DNA of 64,000 bases from Drouetiella hepatica Uher 2000/2452 (GTDB taxonomy: Bacteria > Cyanobacteriota > Cyanobacteriia > Elainellales > Elainellaceae). Shown piece by piece: positions 26,285 through 35,235 of the stretch. A model generated the notes under the pieces. It was not told the origin of the DNA. It was given only the letters and a program-made list of their open reading frames with translations, and did no database searches. The stretch is taken from positions 1 through 64,000 of the forward strand of contig JAHHHD010000005.1 of assembly GCA_019359505.1 (NCBI GenBank). Reading direction: 5' to 3'. Made by a program: the position numbers and the translations under genes. Every line of letters begins with the position of its first letter. Position 1 is the first letter of the stretch.

Positions 26285-27382
26285 ATGACTTCAGATCTCT
26301 TCTCTCCTGTCAAGCTCGGTCGCTACGAGTTGTCCAACCGGATTGTGATGGCTCCTCTCACCCGCAATCGGGCAGGCGATGGCAATGTACCGAGAGAACT
26401 CAACGCCGAGTATTATGCGCAGCGTGCCTCTGCTGGGCTAATTGTGGCTGAAGCGACGCAAATTTCTCCCCAAGGGTTGGGCTATCCGCTGACGCCAGGA
26501 ATTCACTCTGCGGAACAAATTGCAGGCTGGAAGCTGGTGACGGCTGCTGTTCATGCGAAGGGCGGTCGCATCTTCCTCCAGCTCTGGCATGTGGGGCGGA
26601 TTTCTCATCCGTCTTTGCAGCCTAATGGTGAACTGCCCGTTGCGCCCAGCGCGATCGCCCCTCAAGGCATGGCAAGCACTTTTACAGGCGAGCAGCCGTT
26701 TGTCACGCCCCGCGCTTTGGAGCTTGATGAGATTCCTGGCATTATTGAGGATTACCGTCAGGCTGCTGAGAACGCTTTGGCGGCGGGATTTGATGGCATA
26801 GAAGTCCATGGGGCAAACGGCTATTTGCTGGATCAGTTCTTGCAGGATGGTTCTAATCACCGGACGGATGCCTACGGCGGCTCGATCGAGAATCGCGCTC
26901 GGCTGCTGCTGGAAGTGATGGAGGCGGTGGTTGGTGTGTGGGGAAGCGATCGCGTCGGCGTGCGGCTTTCGCCTGGCGGTACGTTTAATGACATGGCAGA
27001 TTCCAATCCGACGGCACTGTTTAGCTATGTAATCGAAGCGCTGAATCGCTTTGATCTCGCCTACCTCCACTTGGTTGAGCCTCGCTGGGTGAGCGATACG
27101 CCAGAGACAGATCTGGCTGCTTTGACAACTAGCGCTTTTCGCCCCATCTACAGCGGCACATTGATCGCGGCAGGTGGATTCGATCGCGATCAAGGCAATG
27201 CGGTGATCGCGGAAGGCAAGGCAGATCTAGTTGCCTACGGGCGGCTGTATATCTCGAATCCTGATCTGCCGGAACGCTTTGCGTCGAATGCCTCGCTAAA
27301 TCCCTACGATCGCTCTAGTTTCTATGGGGGCGATGAGCGGGGATATACCGATTACCCAACGCTTGCCTTGCAAACTGCCTAA
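26285..27382 (+). CDS. Old Yellow Enzyme (NADPH-dependent alkene reductase, NemA-like)
   Basis: A 365-residue FMN-dependent TIM-barrel reductase. It begins LFSPVKLGRYELSNRIVMAPLTRNRA (FMN-binding strand 1), has the FLQLWHVGRISH segment, the substrate-binding block GFDGIEVHGANGYLLDQFLQ, and the phosphate loop near GRLYISNPDLPERF. The family reduces alpha,beta-unsaturated carbonyls, quinones and nitro compounds at the cost of NADPH. It is on the same strand as trxA and rsmH; rsmH starts 33 bp later, so read-through is likely. Confidence 0.92.
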   Translation: MTSDLFSPVKLGRYELSNRIVMAPLTRNRAGDGNVPRELNAEYYAQRASAGLIVAEATQISPQGLGYPLTPGIHSAEQIAGWKLVTAAVHAKGGRIFLQLWHVGRISHPSLQPNGELPVAPSAIAPQGMASTFTGEQPFVTPRALELDEIPGIIEDYRQAAENALAAGFDGIEVHGANGYLLDQFLQDGSNHRTDAYGGSIENRARLLLEVMEAVVGVWGSDRVGVRLSPGGTFNDMADSNPTALFSYVIEALNRFDLAYLHLVEPRWVSDTPETDLAALTTSAFRPIYSGTLIAAGGFDRDQGNAVIAEGKADLVAYGRLYISNPDLPERFASNASLNPYDRSSFYGGDERGYTDYPTLALQTA

Positions 27383-27415
27383 CGTTAGGGTGAGAAGGTA
27401 GAACCTGAAAACTCT

Positions 27416-28333
27416 GTGATAGAACCTGCCGATCAAGCTGCTGCTCAAGCTGACTTACTCGTTGAGCCACCCGACCTATTTGCCCATATTCCTGTGCTTA
27501 GCCGTGAGCTGCTCGCGGGGCTAGCGGTGCAGCCTGGTGGACATTATTTGGATGCGACGGTGGGTGGCGGCGGACATAGCAGCTTGATTTTGGCGGCTTT
27601 TCCGGATGTGAAGCTGACGGCGATCGACCAAGATGAGCAGGCGATCGCGGCTTCTGCGCTGAAGCTGGCGGAGTTTGGCGATCGCGTTCGTTTTTTTCAT
27701 ACCAACTTTGCTGAGTTTGATCCGGGTGATCAGCTGTTTGATGGCATCATTGCAGATCTGGGGGTGAGTTCGGCTCAGTTTGATTGGGGCGATCGTGGCT
27801 TTAGCTTTCGCCATGCGGCTCCTCTGGATATGCGGATGAATCAGCAGCAGGATCTGACGGCTGAAGAGGTGATTAATACTTGGGATGAGGTGGAGCTGGC
27901 GCGGATTTTTTACACCTATGGCGAGGAGCGGCTTTCTCGTAAGATGGCTCGACGAATTGTGGAGAAGCGTCCGCTACACACGACGACGGAACTAGCAGAG
28001 CTGATTTTTTATTCGGTGCCCCATTCCTATCGGTATGGGCGGATTCATCCGGCGACGCGGGTGTTTCAGGCGCTACGAATTGTGGTGAATCGGGAGCTGG
28101 ATGTGTTGGAGGCTTTTATTCAACGGGCACCACATTGGCTTCAATCAGAAGGGCGGGTTGGCATTATCAGCTTTCACAGCTTGGAGGATCGGATCGTGAA
28201 GCATAGATTCAGGGAGTCTGAAATGCTGCGGGTGCTGACGAAGAAGCCGGTTGTGCCAACGGAGGAGGAGATTAGGGATAATGGGCGATCGCGATCGGCG
28301 AAGCTGCGGATTGCAGAGCGTTGTGTGAAATAG
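27416..28333 (+). CDS. rsmH: 16S rRNA (cytosine1402-N4)-methyltransferase RsmH
   Basis: A 305-residue S-adenosylmethionine-dependent methyltransferase that modifies C1402 of 16S rRNA in the small subunit P site. It has [10 protein letters not shown] at the start, the SAM-binding loop [23 protein letters not shown] and [15 protein letters not shown], and ends with [16 protein letters not shown]. The start is GTG at 27416. It is normally part of the dcw cell-wall cluster; here that cluster is absent, as is usual in cyanobacteria. Confidence 0.95.
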   Translation: MIEPADQAAAQADLLVEPPDLFAHIPVLSRELLAGLAVQPGGHYLDATVGGGGHSSLILAAFPDVKLTAIDQDEQAIAASALKLAEFGDRVRFFHTNFAEFDPGDQLFDGIIADLGVSSAQFDWGDRGFSFRHAAPLDMRMNQQQDLTAEEVINTWDEVELARIFYTYGEERLSRKMARRIVEKRPLHTTTELAELIFYSVPHSYRYGRIHPATRVFQALRIVVNRELDVLEAFIQRAPHWLQSEGRVGIISFHSLEDRIVKHRFRESEMLRVLTKKPVVPTEEEIRDNGRSRSAKLRIAERCVK

Positions 28334-28414
28334 CGTTTTTGTGGGCGCGCCTGCAAAATGTTTCTGCCCTAACATCTGTGGCTATGGCCATAACAGCTTT
28401 GAACAGCCAACAGC

Positions 28415-28473
28415 CTTGGGGGTCTCCCCCAAACCCCCGGCAGGGGACGGGCACGTCCCCCACACCCCCTCTG
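28415..28473. repeat. GC-rich hairpin repeat
   Basis: GGGGGTCTCCCCC and GGGACGGGCACGTCCC are two short palindromes next to C-runs, after rsmH in the convergent gap 28334-28555. Just before it (about 28340-28390) is a decayed run resembling family A (AAAATGTTTCTGCCCTAAC). Confidence 0.5.
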
Positions 28474-28555
28474 CATGAGAGAGTAGATAAGCGGCATGGG
28501 TCGCTTTGCATGGGTGGGGCGATCGGGCGTTAGTCAAATCGAAAATTCTAAGCCT

Positions 28556-29149
28556 CTAGATGAGAGCTGCTGCCCTAACTGCGTTGTGCTGAATCATCTG
28601 GGCGAGGTCTGTGTCTGTAACCCAGCGCCGTTCAGAACAGTAGGTCATGAGGTAGATGCCGTTTGCCATGCGTACGGTGCTGACGCGGACTCGAAAGTCG
28701 TCGGTGATGAACCAGCAGCGCTCTTGTCCTTGGCTGTTGTCGTAGTCGGTGTCGATCGTCAAGATGCCGTCTTTGCCAAACCAGTAGCGGCTGACGACGG
28801 GGATTTTTTCGACGTAGCCTTGGTTGCGAAGCAGTTTGCCCGATCGCCCTGTCTGATCATCGGGTACATCTACCAGCACGGCTGCTTTGTCTGGGTCGGG
28901 TGCTTGGTCGCTAGGATGGGGTTGCCACATGAAGCTGGCTCCGCCTCTGGCGCTAGTGGGGTCGATGTTTTGGGGTTCGCAAATTTGCTGAATCCGATCG
29001 TCATCTGCTGTCACCATGCCGACATAGAGTTTCGATTCTCCTGACTCGTCTGCCACAGTGTCAAAATGATGCACGGTGCGCTGAGTAAACCAAACTCCTT
29101 CGCTCTTTTGGAAGAATTCCATCATGGTCATGGGCTGGGCAATCGACAT
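28556..29149 (-). CDS. cpcS: Phycobiliprotein chromophore lyase, CpcS/CpeS family
   Basis: A 197-residue protein of the lipocalin-like fold that attaches phycobilins to Cys84-type sites of phycobiliprotein subunits. The start MEFFQKSEGVWFTQRTVHHF matches the family start (MEFFxxSxGxWxSQRTxHH), and the end ERCWFITDDFRVRVSTVRM with YCSERR matches the last strands. I use cpcS as the general symbol; which subclass (S-I, T, U or V) cannot be decided here. The chromophore and the target subunit are unknown. It stands alone on its strand, convergent with rsmH. Confidence 0.85.
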   Translation of the reverse strand: MSIAQPMTMMEFFQKSEGVWFTQRTVHHFDTVADESGESKLYVGMVTADDDRIQQICEPQNIDPTSARGGASFMWQPHPSDQAPDPDKAAVLVDVPDDQTGRSGKLLRNQGYVEKIPVVSRYWFGKDGILTIDTDYDNSQGQERCWFITDDFRVRVSTVRMANGIYLMTYCSERRWVTDTDLAQMIQHNAVRAAALI

Positions 29150-29287
29150 AATCTTCCCTCTGTTAGCAGGTCATGGAAACACCTCGCTGATGCCTGTGGG
29201 TTCACCTGTGGGTTTACGAAACAAGCAGGTAGCGCACGGTACAATATTCGCAAATAATATTTGCTCATAATACCGCGATCGCCCCTC

Positions 29288-30151
29288 ATGCCCAGCCCCC
29301 TTAAACTCAATCAAGCCCTTCTAGGTCAGGAGTCTCAGAAAATACCCGAAGCAGTCTTGGCGATCCTTGAAGTGCAGGGTGCGCTTAGCCAAGCCAATCT
29401 CAGCCAGGTCGATCTGTATCAGTTCAACTTTGGCGGCGTCGATCTGCAAAAAGCTAATTTGCATCAGGCGATTTTGGTTCGAGCTAGGCTTAGTCAAGCG
29501 GATCTGAGTCACGGAGACTTGAGTGCTGCCGATTTGCGGGGAGCTGATCTAGGTAAGGCGCTGCTGACCTACGCCAATTTACAGGGAGCTTGCCTGTATC
29601 GGGCGAATCTTTGCGGAGCCGATTTTAGCAGCGCCGACTTAACGAATGCCAAGTTGCAGGGAGCTAGGTACGACAGCCAGACTCGCTTTCCAGAAGGATT
29701 TGCCTATAAATCCTGTGGGGCGATCGGGCCTTCTGCCAACTTAAACGGTGCCCCGCTGAATACGGCTAACCTGCGCTGTGCCGATTTGCAGGGCGCTAAT
29801 CTCCTGGGGGCGTACCTGGGCGGAGCTGACCTGACAGGAGCCAATCTGTGGGGTGCGCGGCTTACCCATGCTGACCTGCGCCGTGCCTGGTTGACGGGGG
29901 CGTTTCTGCGTCAAGCGCGGCTCAATGGCGCTAACCTTGCCGGAGCAGACCTACGAGCTGCCGATCTAACGGAAGCTGAGTTTGAACAGTTTGAAAGCAT
30001 TGCTGGAGCCGACTTTAGCCAGGTGCAGGGATTGAGTCCAGAGATGCGATCGCGTCTCCTCAGCCACCCTGAACAACAGCTCAATACGCCTCATCCTCTG
30101 ACTTGCCAAACAACAAGAGAGAGCTTGCTAGAGAGCGAAGTCAGGAGCTAA
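29288..30151 (+). CDS. Pentapeptide repeat protein
   Basis: A 287-residue protein built mainly of A(D/N)LxX repeats: ALSQANLSQVDLYQFNF, GVDLQKANLHQAILVRARL, then GADLTGANLWGARL and similar runs to about residue 245. Such repeats form a right-handed beta helix of roughly square section. Some members protect DNA gyrase, but most cyanobacterial ones have no known role. The break at about 120-150 (ARYDSQTRFPEGFAYKSCGAIGP) is a loop seen in many relatives. I chose ATG 29288 over TTG 29261. The tail overlaps the convergent small gene by 4 bp. Confidence 0.85.
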   Translation: MPSPLKLNQALLGQESQKIPEAVLAILEVQGALSQANLSQVDLYQFNFGGVDLQKANLHQAILVRARLSQADLSHGDLSAADLRGADLGKALLTYANLQGACLYRANLCGADFSSADLTNAKLQGARYDSQTRFPEGFAYKSCGAIGPSANLNGAPLNTANLRCADLQGANLLGAYLGGADLTGANLWGARLTHADLRRAWLTGAFLRQARLNGANLAGADLRAADLTEAEFEQFESIAGADFSQVQGLSPEMRSRLLSHPEQQLNTPHPLTCQTTRESLLESEVRS

Positions 30152-30360
30152 GGCTCAGACTTGACAGATTCCCAATTCTTTTTGAGGAGCGCCATAAAGG
30201 TGGCAATGCCCTTGGAGAAATCTTGTGGGTCAGGTAAGGCATACTGCGGGAATTCTTCGTAGGGTCGCCATGGCTCTGAAGGATTGTGCCGTAGGTGCAG
30301 AATGCGATCGGAACCTTCTAGTTTCCAAAGCATTTGTCCGCTGGGGGAAGTCTCAGACAT
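30148..30360 (-). CDS. Small hypothetical protein, likely cyanobacterial
   Basis: A 70-residue soluble protein with a beta-like start (GQMLWKLEGSDRILHLRHNPSEPWRPY) and a helical end (DFSKGIATFMALLKKNWESV). The motif LxLRHNPSEPW is distinctive, but I cannot name a family. GGAGAG lies upstream of the ATG. It overlaps the end of the pentapeptide gene by 4 bp. Confidence 0.6.
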   Translation of the reverse strand: MSETSPSGQMLWKLEGSDRILHLRHNPSEPWRPYEEFPQYALPDPQDFSKGIATFMALLKKNWESVKSEP

Positions 30361-30487
30361 GGTTTCTCTCCTATCGTATAAATAACAATATCGAGTGTCT
30401 CTGAATTGACCTGCCTTAAATTCGTTTGCAGCAGGTTCCTGATTTTGGCAGTTTATGGGCTAGGTTCTGTAAAGAAAGTTACAGAAT

Positions 30488-30507
30488 ACTAGACAAATTT
30501 GTCTAGT
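30488..30507. promoter_or_regulatory. 20-bp perfect palindrome (possible operator)
   Basis: ACTAGACAAATTTGTCTAGT reads the same on both strands. It lies in the 312-bp gap 30361-30672, between two minus-strand genes. No gene of a fitting repressor is adjacent. Otherwise I see nothing in this gap. Confidence 0.45.
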
Positions 30508-30672
30508 TATGCACCTATACACCTGCGATCATAGAATTCCCAGCAGGAGCGTGCTACCCCCACAAGGGGTACTGTTCAAAGTTTTTGGGCAGAACTGTGC
30601 TCTACATAAAATTATTTCAAGGTAGAAAATTAAGAGCGTCATTAAATGGGCCAAACCTCAGGCTGCTAAGAC

Positions 30673-31329
30673 TCAAAGCAGATTTTCCATAGCTGCCCCA
30701 ACAACTCTGTGATCGGGGTCTTGCCTCAGCTCTATCAGCGCCTTTTTGGCTTCAGGCTGATCAAAATGCTTTAGGGCATAGGCAACCCGCACCCGCAGAT
30801 ATTCAGCGCCAGAGTTTTTTAAGTCAAGAAGCTGTGCTAAGGCAGCACTCTCTTGACGAGTGTTGACTAATGCCCCGATCGCATCAATAGATGCCTCCTG
30901 GACAGCAGCATCTTCTCCTGCTAAACCCAAACTGCAAACTTCTAGAACTTCTTCAGGACACTCTAGCTCCACAAGAGCCGCCAAAATACTGCGCCGCAGC
31001 AGCCAGTGTTCATCTCTAAAAAATGCCTCAACCAGATGAGAGGCAGAGACTCTGCCAAACAGAGAGAGGGAGTTAGCAGCTTCTGCCCGCACGTTGGGCG
31101 TGTTGTCGAACTTCATGATGTGCAGCAACGCAGCAAAAGAGTCTGAGGTTTTCTGTCGCCCTAATTCTCTAGCAATGAATGTTCGCACCAGAAATTCTGG
31201 ATCTTGCATATGCTGAGTCAGGATAGGAACGGCAACCTCCGGAGCGTAATCTTTGAGGGCAGAGATTGCCTTCAGCCGATAGTGGAAATCTGAGTTTTGC
31301 AGGTCGGTTTCAATCTGGTTGAGATGCAT
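30673..31329 (-). CDS. HEAT-repeat protein, NblB/CpcE-like
   Basis: A 218-residue solenoid of about six HEAT-type helix pairs: RLKAISALKDYAPEVAVPIL, FLVRTFIARELGRQKTSDSF, NVRAEAANSLSLFGRVSASH, LLRRSILAALVELECPEEVL, LRVRVAYALKHFDQPEAKKA. This layout and size match cyanobacterial HEAT proteins related to the lyase subunits CpcE/F and to NblB, which takes part in phycobilisome breakdown. I cannot tell which. It is monocistronic. There is no signal peptide, so it is cytoplasmic. Confidence 0.75.
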   Translation of the reverse strand: MHLNQIETDLQNSDFHYRLKAISALKDYAPEVAVPILTQHMQDPEFLVRTFIARELGRQKTSDSFAALLHIMKFDNTPNVRAEAANSLSLFGRVSASHLVEAFFRDEHWLLRRSILAALVELECPEEVLEVCSLGLAGEDAAVQEASIDAIGALVNTRQESAALAQLLDLKNSGAEYLRVRVAYALKHFDQPEAKKALIELRQDPDHRVVGAAMENLL

Positions 31330-31541
31330 GCAAGCAACCTATAGATAGTTTAAATAGTTCTCTCACTCTAAATCCGAAGATCCTCTCTGTATATGCAGCA
31401 TATGCTGCCCCGTCCTAGTTCAAGCGGGAACTAGAAGTATGCTTTACAAAATATAGGCAAGGGCGGCTATCTCTATCAATTGACAGCTTAAAAATGAATC
31501 ATGCTTCGTTACGATGAATCTATGCACAGGAGGTCAACGGT

Positions 31542-32669
31542 ATGAATGGCAGCCTACGGGTCGGAAGTTTATTTGGCATCCCTTTTTATGTGAACCTATC
31601 CTGGTTTTTAATCTTGAGTCTAATCACTTGGGATTATGGCAACCAGCTTGGGCTTTCGTTCCCTACTTTGGGAGCATCTGCGTGGGTTTTGGGATTGGTT
31701 GCAGCTTTGCTTTTATTTACCTCGGTTTTGGCACATGAGCTAGGACATAGCTTTGTTGCAATTCGGCAGGGCATTCCTGTCAACTCTATTACGCTATTTC
31801 TGTTCGGCGGTTTAGCCAGTTTGGGGGAAGAGTCGAAAACGCCAGCCGGAGCTTTTTGGGTGGCGATCGCTGGCCCTCTAGTCAGCCTCTTGCTCTGGGG
31901 CAGTCTTACGGCTGCCAGCACTTTTTCTGGGATCACGGGCGCTGGAGCAGCGGTTCTTAGCTTGGTTGCTTCTATTAACTTGGCGTTAGCGCTGTTTAAC
32001 TTACTTCCCGGTCTGCCTCTGGATGGTGGGAACGTGTTGAAGGCGATCGTCTGGAAGATTACAGGCAAGCCTTACAAAGGCGTTGCATTTGCCAGCAAGA
32101 CAGGTCAGTTTTTGGGTTGGGTTGCCATTGGGTTGGGTGTCCTGTATATGCTGGGCATCAGCAATATAGGCAGCATTTGGACGCTGTTGGTGGGCTGGTT
32201 TCTGTTGCAGAACGCCGATCGCTATGCACAGGCAGCCAGCATTCAAGAGCAAATGAGTGGGCTGACGGCAGCGGATGCGATTATTCCTAACAGCCCCATT
32301 ATTTCTCAGGAACTGCTCCTTCGAGAGTTTGCCAATAATTACATCATTGGCAGCGCAGCAGAGTGGCGGAAGTATTTGGTCACCAATCCGCAGGGACATC
32401 TGGTAGGCGAAATTCCTGTTGACGCTTTAAACGGCATTCCCACAAATGAATGGTGGAGTGTCAAAGTTAGTGAGCTAATGCAGCCTGCGCCTCAAATCGA
32501 AACGGTTGATTCAGACCAGCCTCTGCTGGAAGTTGTGACTCTTTTGGAAGAAAAGCAGCTTGCGGCTCTGGCAGTTTTGAAAGAAGGAGCGTTGATGGGC
32601 ATGATTGAGAAAAGCTCAATTCTTCAGCTTTTGCAAAAGCGATCGGAAGCCAAACTAGCTAACGTCTAG
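31542..32669 (+). CDS. Site-2 protease-like M50 metalloprotease with C-terminal CBS region
   Basis: A 375-residue inner-membrane protease that cleaves transmembrane substrates. The zinc motif is HELGH (His65, Glu66, His69) in the second span; the third ligand is in LLPGLPLDGGNVL (Asp near 165). Six or so hydrophobic spans reach to about residue 225. The last 130 residues hold a tail ending in a CBS-like segment (MQPAPQIETVDSDQPLLEVV, then LAALAVLKEGALMGMIEKSSIL) that may sense nucleotides. There is one clear CBS unit; the other half looks degenerate. The ATG at 31542 follows GGAGG. A terminator and D2 follow the stop. Confidence 0.88.
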   Translation: MNGSLRVGSLFGIPFYVNLSWFLILSLITWDYGNQLGLSFPTLGASAWVLGLVAALLLFTSVLAHELGHSFVAIRQGIPVNSITLFLFGGLASLGEESKTPAGAFWVAIAGPLVSLLLWGSLTAASTFSGITGAGAAVLSLVASINLALALFNLLPGLPLDGGNVLKAIVWKITGKPYKGVAFASKTGQFLGWVAIGLGVLYMLGISNIGSIWTLLVGWFLLQNADRYAQAASIQEQMSGLTAADAIIPNSPIISQELLLREFANNYIIGSAAEWRKYLVTNPQGHLVGEIPVDALNGIPTNEWWSVKVSELMQPAPQIETVDSDQPLLEVVTLLEEKQLAALAVLKEGALMGMIEKSSILQLLQKRSEAKLANV

Positions 32670-32704
32670 ATTGGCTAGGTCTAGCTAGACCTAAAAGTCC
32701 CTTT

Positions 32705-32741
32705 ACTTCAGCGCTGCCCGGTGGGTGGCGCTGAAGTTTTT
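32705..32741 (+). terminator. Rho-independent terminator after the M50 protease gene
   Basis: ACTTCAGCGC and GCGCTGAAGT form a 10-bp stem, followed by TTTTT. Confidence 0.8.
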
Positions 32742-32742
32742 A

Positions 32743-32829
32743 GGCATTGCCAAATCTGGGCATGAATTTTTCTGACAGGGGGTGCAGAGCACCCCCTGTC
32801 AGAAAAATTCATACATAAAACCAGCAACG
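32743..32829. repeat. Family D palindromic element (D2)
   Basis: The core at 32762-32812 is a perfect 51-nt palindrome, 24-bp arms (ATGAATTTTTCTGACAGGG...) around AGA. Flanks GGCATTGCCAAATCTGG and ACATAAAACCAGCAACG match D1 and D3. It lies in the convergent gap before ribBA. Confidence 0.9.
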
Positions 32830-32861
32830 TCAGCTCTTTAAATCTCTTGCAAACAGTAGGC

Positions 32862-34646
32862 TTAATCTGGCGGCGTATGCTTAGAGAATACATAAATCCG
32901 TTGAGTTTCAAGCTGATGACAGGCATCGGAAGGCTTGAAACTATCGGGTGTTTTATCGAGACTAAAGATTTGGCGATCGAGCTGTACCTGCAAATTTGCT
33001 AACGGATCGCCTCCTGCCGAAACCAAAAACTCTAGCTGCTCTACCGATTGCCAGCCCGCCAACGCATCAAGAATTTGGGCGATCGCCTTAATATGAGGAT
33101 GCGCTGGATCTTGGTACCAGTCTGCTGCGGCAACTCCAGGCTGATCCAGTCCTAAATGAAAAATCAGCGAGGCTTTGCTAAACAGCGCTGTTGCCAGAGG
33201 TCGAGCATCTTCTTGCAGCAGCAGATCGAAATCTTTTGCCAGATGCCGAATTTTTTCTAGCCGCTCGTAACGTTCGGCAATAGCTTCATTATTGGTGGAG
33301 CTAACAGGTGCTTCACCTTGCTCTAAATCAGCTTCCGGTCGCCACGCGATCGCCACCGTTACTAAGTAAGTACGCAGCAGCAAATGCCCCATCTTTTCGG
33401 CTTTGGTTGCCAGGTAATCCACATTGTATGAAGTAGCTTCGATCAGCAAGGGGACGCGATCGACCATTTCTAGGTCATAGCCCTTGAGTCCAGCAATCTT
33501 GCGGGGATTGTTAGTAATCAGGGAAAACTTTTGTACGCCTAAGTCATTGAGAATTTGCGCCCCCACACCATAGTTGCGCTGGTCAGCCGGGAATCCCAGC
33601 CGCTCGTTTGCTTCGACGGTATCCAGCCCCATATCTTGCAGCGAGTAGGCTTTTAGCTTGTTAATTAGCCCAATGCCGCGCCCCTCTTGCCGCAGATAGA
33701 CGACCACGCCCTGTCCGGCATTCTCGATCATTTTCAGCGCCGCCTGAAGCTGCATTCGGCAGTCGCAGCGCAGCGACCCTAATGCATCTCCCGTCAGACA
33801 TTCAGAATGCACCCGTACCATAATCGGCTGATCCTTGAAGCGATCGGGGTTGCCTTTGACGATCGCCAAATGTTCTGAGTGGTCGAGCAAATTGCGGTAG
33901 GCATACACCTGAAACTGACCAAATTCGCTGGGCATTTGGGCGATCGCCTCTCGCTGCACAAACCGCTCGTGCTGAAGCCGATAGCTGATCAGGTCGGCAA
34001 TGCTGATTAGCTTCAAGCAGTGCTGCTTAGAATATTGAATTAATTCCGGCAGCCGCGCCATCGATCCGTCCGGGTTCTGAATTTCACAGATCACCCCAGC
34101 CGGATACAGACCCGCCATCCGCGCCAGATCAACCCCGGCTTCGGTATGTCCTGCCCGCTTCAAAACGCCGCCCTGCTTGGCGCGTAGCGGAAAAATATGT
34201 CCGGGGCGACGCAGATCGTTGGGCTTGCTGTTAGAGTTAATGGCAATCTGAATCGTGCGGGCGCGATCGTCAGCGGAGATGCCCGTGCCCACTCCCAGGT
34301 GATAGGCACCATCAATGCTGACCGTAAATGCCGTCTGCTCGTTGCTGTCTTCAAAGTTGTGGCTATTCACCATCAGCGGCAAATCTAGCTCATCCAGGCG
34401 ATCGCCCGTCATAGCTAGACAAATCAGCCCCCGCGCCTCAACCGCCATAAAGTTGATCATGTCAGGAGTGGCGAACTGTGCCGCACAGATGACATCGCCT
34501 TCATTTTCGCGGTTTTCGTCATCCACCACTACGATCGATCGTCCTGCCTTCAGATCGGCTAGCGCTGCATCGATCGAATCAAATTGGAAGGGCAACTCTG
34601 AGGATTGAGAAGATATCGTGTCATCTGCGTGTTGAAGCGGTTCCAC
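32862..34646 (-). CDS. ribBA: Bifunctional riboflavin biosynthesis protein RibBA, extended
   Basis: A 594-residue enzyme. Residues about 20-230 are 3,4-dihydroxy-2-butanone-4-phosphate synthase ([28 protein letters not shown]-like acidic loop, [22 protein letters not shown]). Residues about 235-425 are GTP cyclohydrolase II, with zinc cysteines in [14 protein letters not shown] and the GTP loop [11 protein letters not shown]. The last 160 residues, with [20 protein letters not shown], form a helical extension of unknown role. Together the two domains start the riboflavin pathway from ribulose-5-phosphate and GTP. I see no FMN riboswitch pattern upstream. Confidence 0.94.
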   Translation of the reverse strand: MEPLQHADDTISSQSSELPFQFDSIDAALADLKAGRSIVVVDDENRENEGDVICAAQFATPDMINFMAVEARGLICLAMTGDRLDELDLPLMVNSHNFEDSNEQTAFTVSIDGAYHLGVGTGISADDRARTIQIAINSNSKPNDLRRPGHIFPLRAKQGGVLKRAGHTEAGVDLARMAGLYPAGVICEIQNPDGSMARLPELIQYSKQHCLKLISIADLISYRLQHERFVQREAIAQMPSEFGQFQVYAYRNLLDHSEHLAIVKGNPDRFKDQPIMVRVHSECLTGDALGSLRCDCRMQLQAALKMIENAGQGVVVYLRQEGRGIGLINKLKAYSLQDMGLDTVEANERLGFPADQRNYGVGAQILNDLGVQKFSLITNNPRKIAGLKGYDLEMVDRVPLLIEATSYNVDYLATKAEKMGHLLLRTYLVTVAIAWRPEADLEQGEAPVSSTNNEAIAERYERLEKIRHLAKDFDLLLQEDARPLATALFSKASLIFHLGLDQPGVAAADWYQDPAHPHIKAIAQILDALAGWQSVEQLEFLVSAGGDPLANLQVQLDRQIFSLDKTPDSFKPSDACHQLETQRIYVFSKHTPPD

Positions 34647-35235
34647 AAGAAAAGCCCAGGTAAAATGTCTAGCGAATCAGTTTAAAGAAAATCAGTTTAG
34701 AGGATGGAAGTGAAAATTGCGACCCGAACCGCCCCCTTTTCTTGCTTGCCGCAGGCGCTAGACCCCAATTCGGGAGAATTTAGCGTCTGTTTGTGCAAAG
34801 CACGTAGCCAGTTCTTGTTCAAAGTCCTCCAGAGTTAGGGTTGAGGGGCGAATGCAGCACATTTGATACTTTTCAGATCACCTCTTCGGTCAATTGGAGC
34901 TGGCGGAAGCCCAAGCGTCTGAGATGGAAGCGATCGGATCAGCCTTTTTTTGAAGTATCTTTTCTAGAATTTTGAAGTATCTTTTTTAGAAGTCTCTTCT
35001 CTCAAATCCTAGCGCTTCTTGATAATGACGACCCAGCCGATAGCGGAGAGAAACCGCAGAATAAGAAGCTTCAGACTAAAATGCAGTTTTCAGGTTGTTC
35101 TAGACTAGCTTTTGTATTTTTATAGGGCACACCTATAGACGGGATCAACAGGTTCCCTTATTGTATTTCTACTCAAATCTTTTGTATTTTCCACTAGACT
35201 TTTTGCAGTTCAAATTTTAAGCGTGGTACACCATC
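34647..35235. other. 589-bp divergent intergenic region between ribBA and argC
   Basis: No gene is supported. Around 34947-34995 a unit TTGAAGTATCTTTT(C/T)TAGAA is repeated twice in tandem. TTTTGTATTTT occurs near 35110 and again near 35180. AT-rich sequence from 35080 to 35220 is likely the argC promoter region. I cannot recognise a riboswitch. Confidence 0.35.

Noticed and set aside
26438-27193. A 251-codon open frame on the minus strand inside the Old Yellow Enzyme gene
   Set aside because: It is the antisense shadow of a well-supported gene and has no recognisable domain.
28496-29044. A 182-codon plus-strand frame opposite the CpcS-type lyase
   Set aside because: Shadow of the lyase gene; residue composition is not protein-like and the lyase matches its family over the full length.
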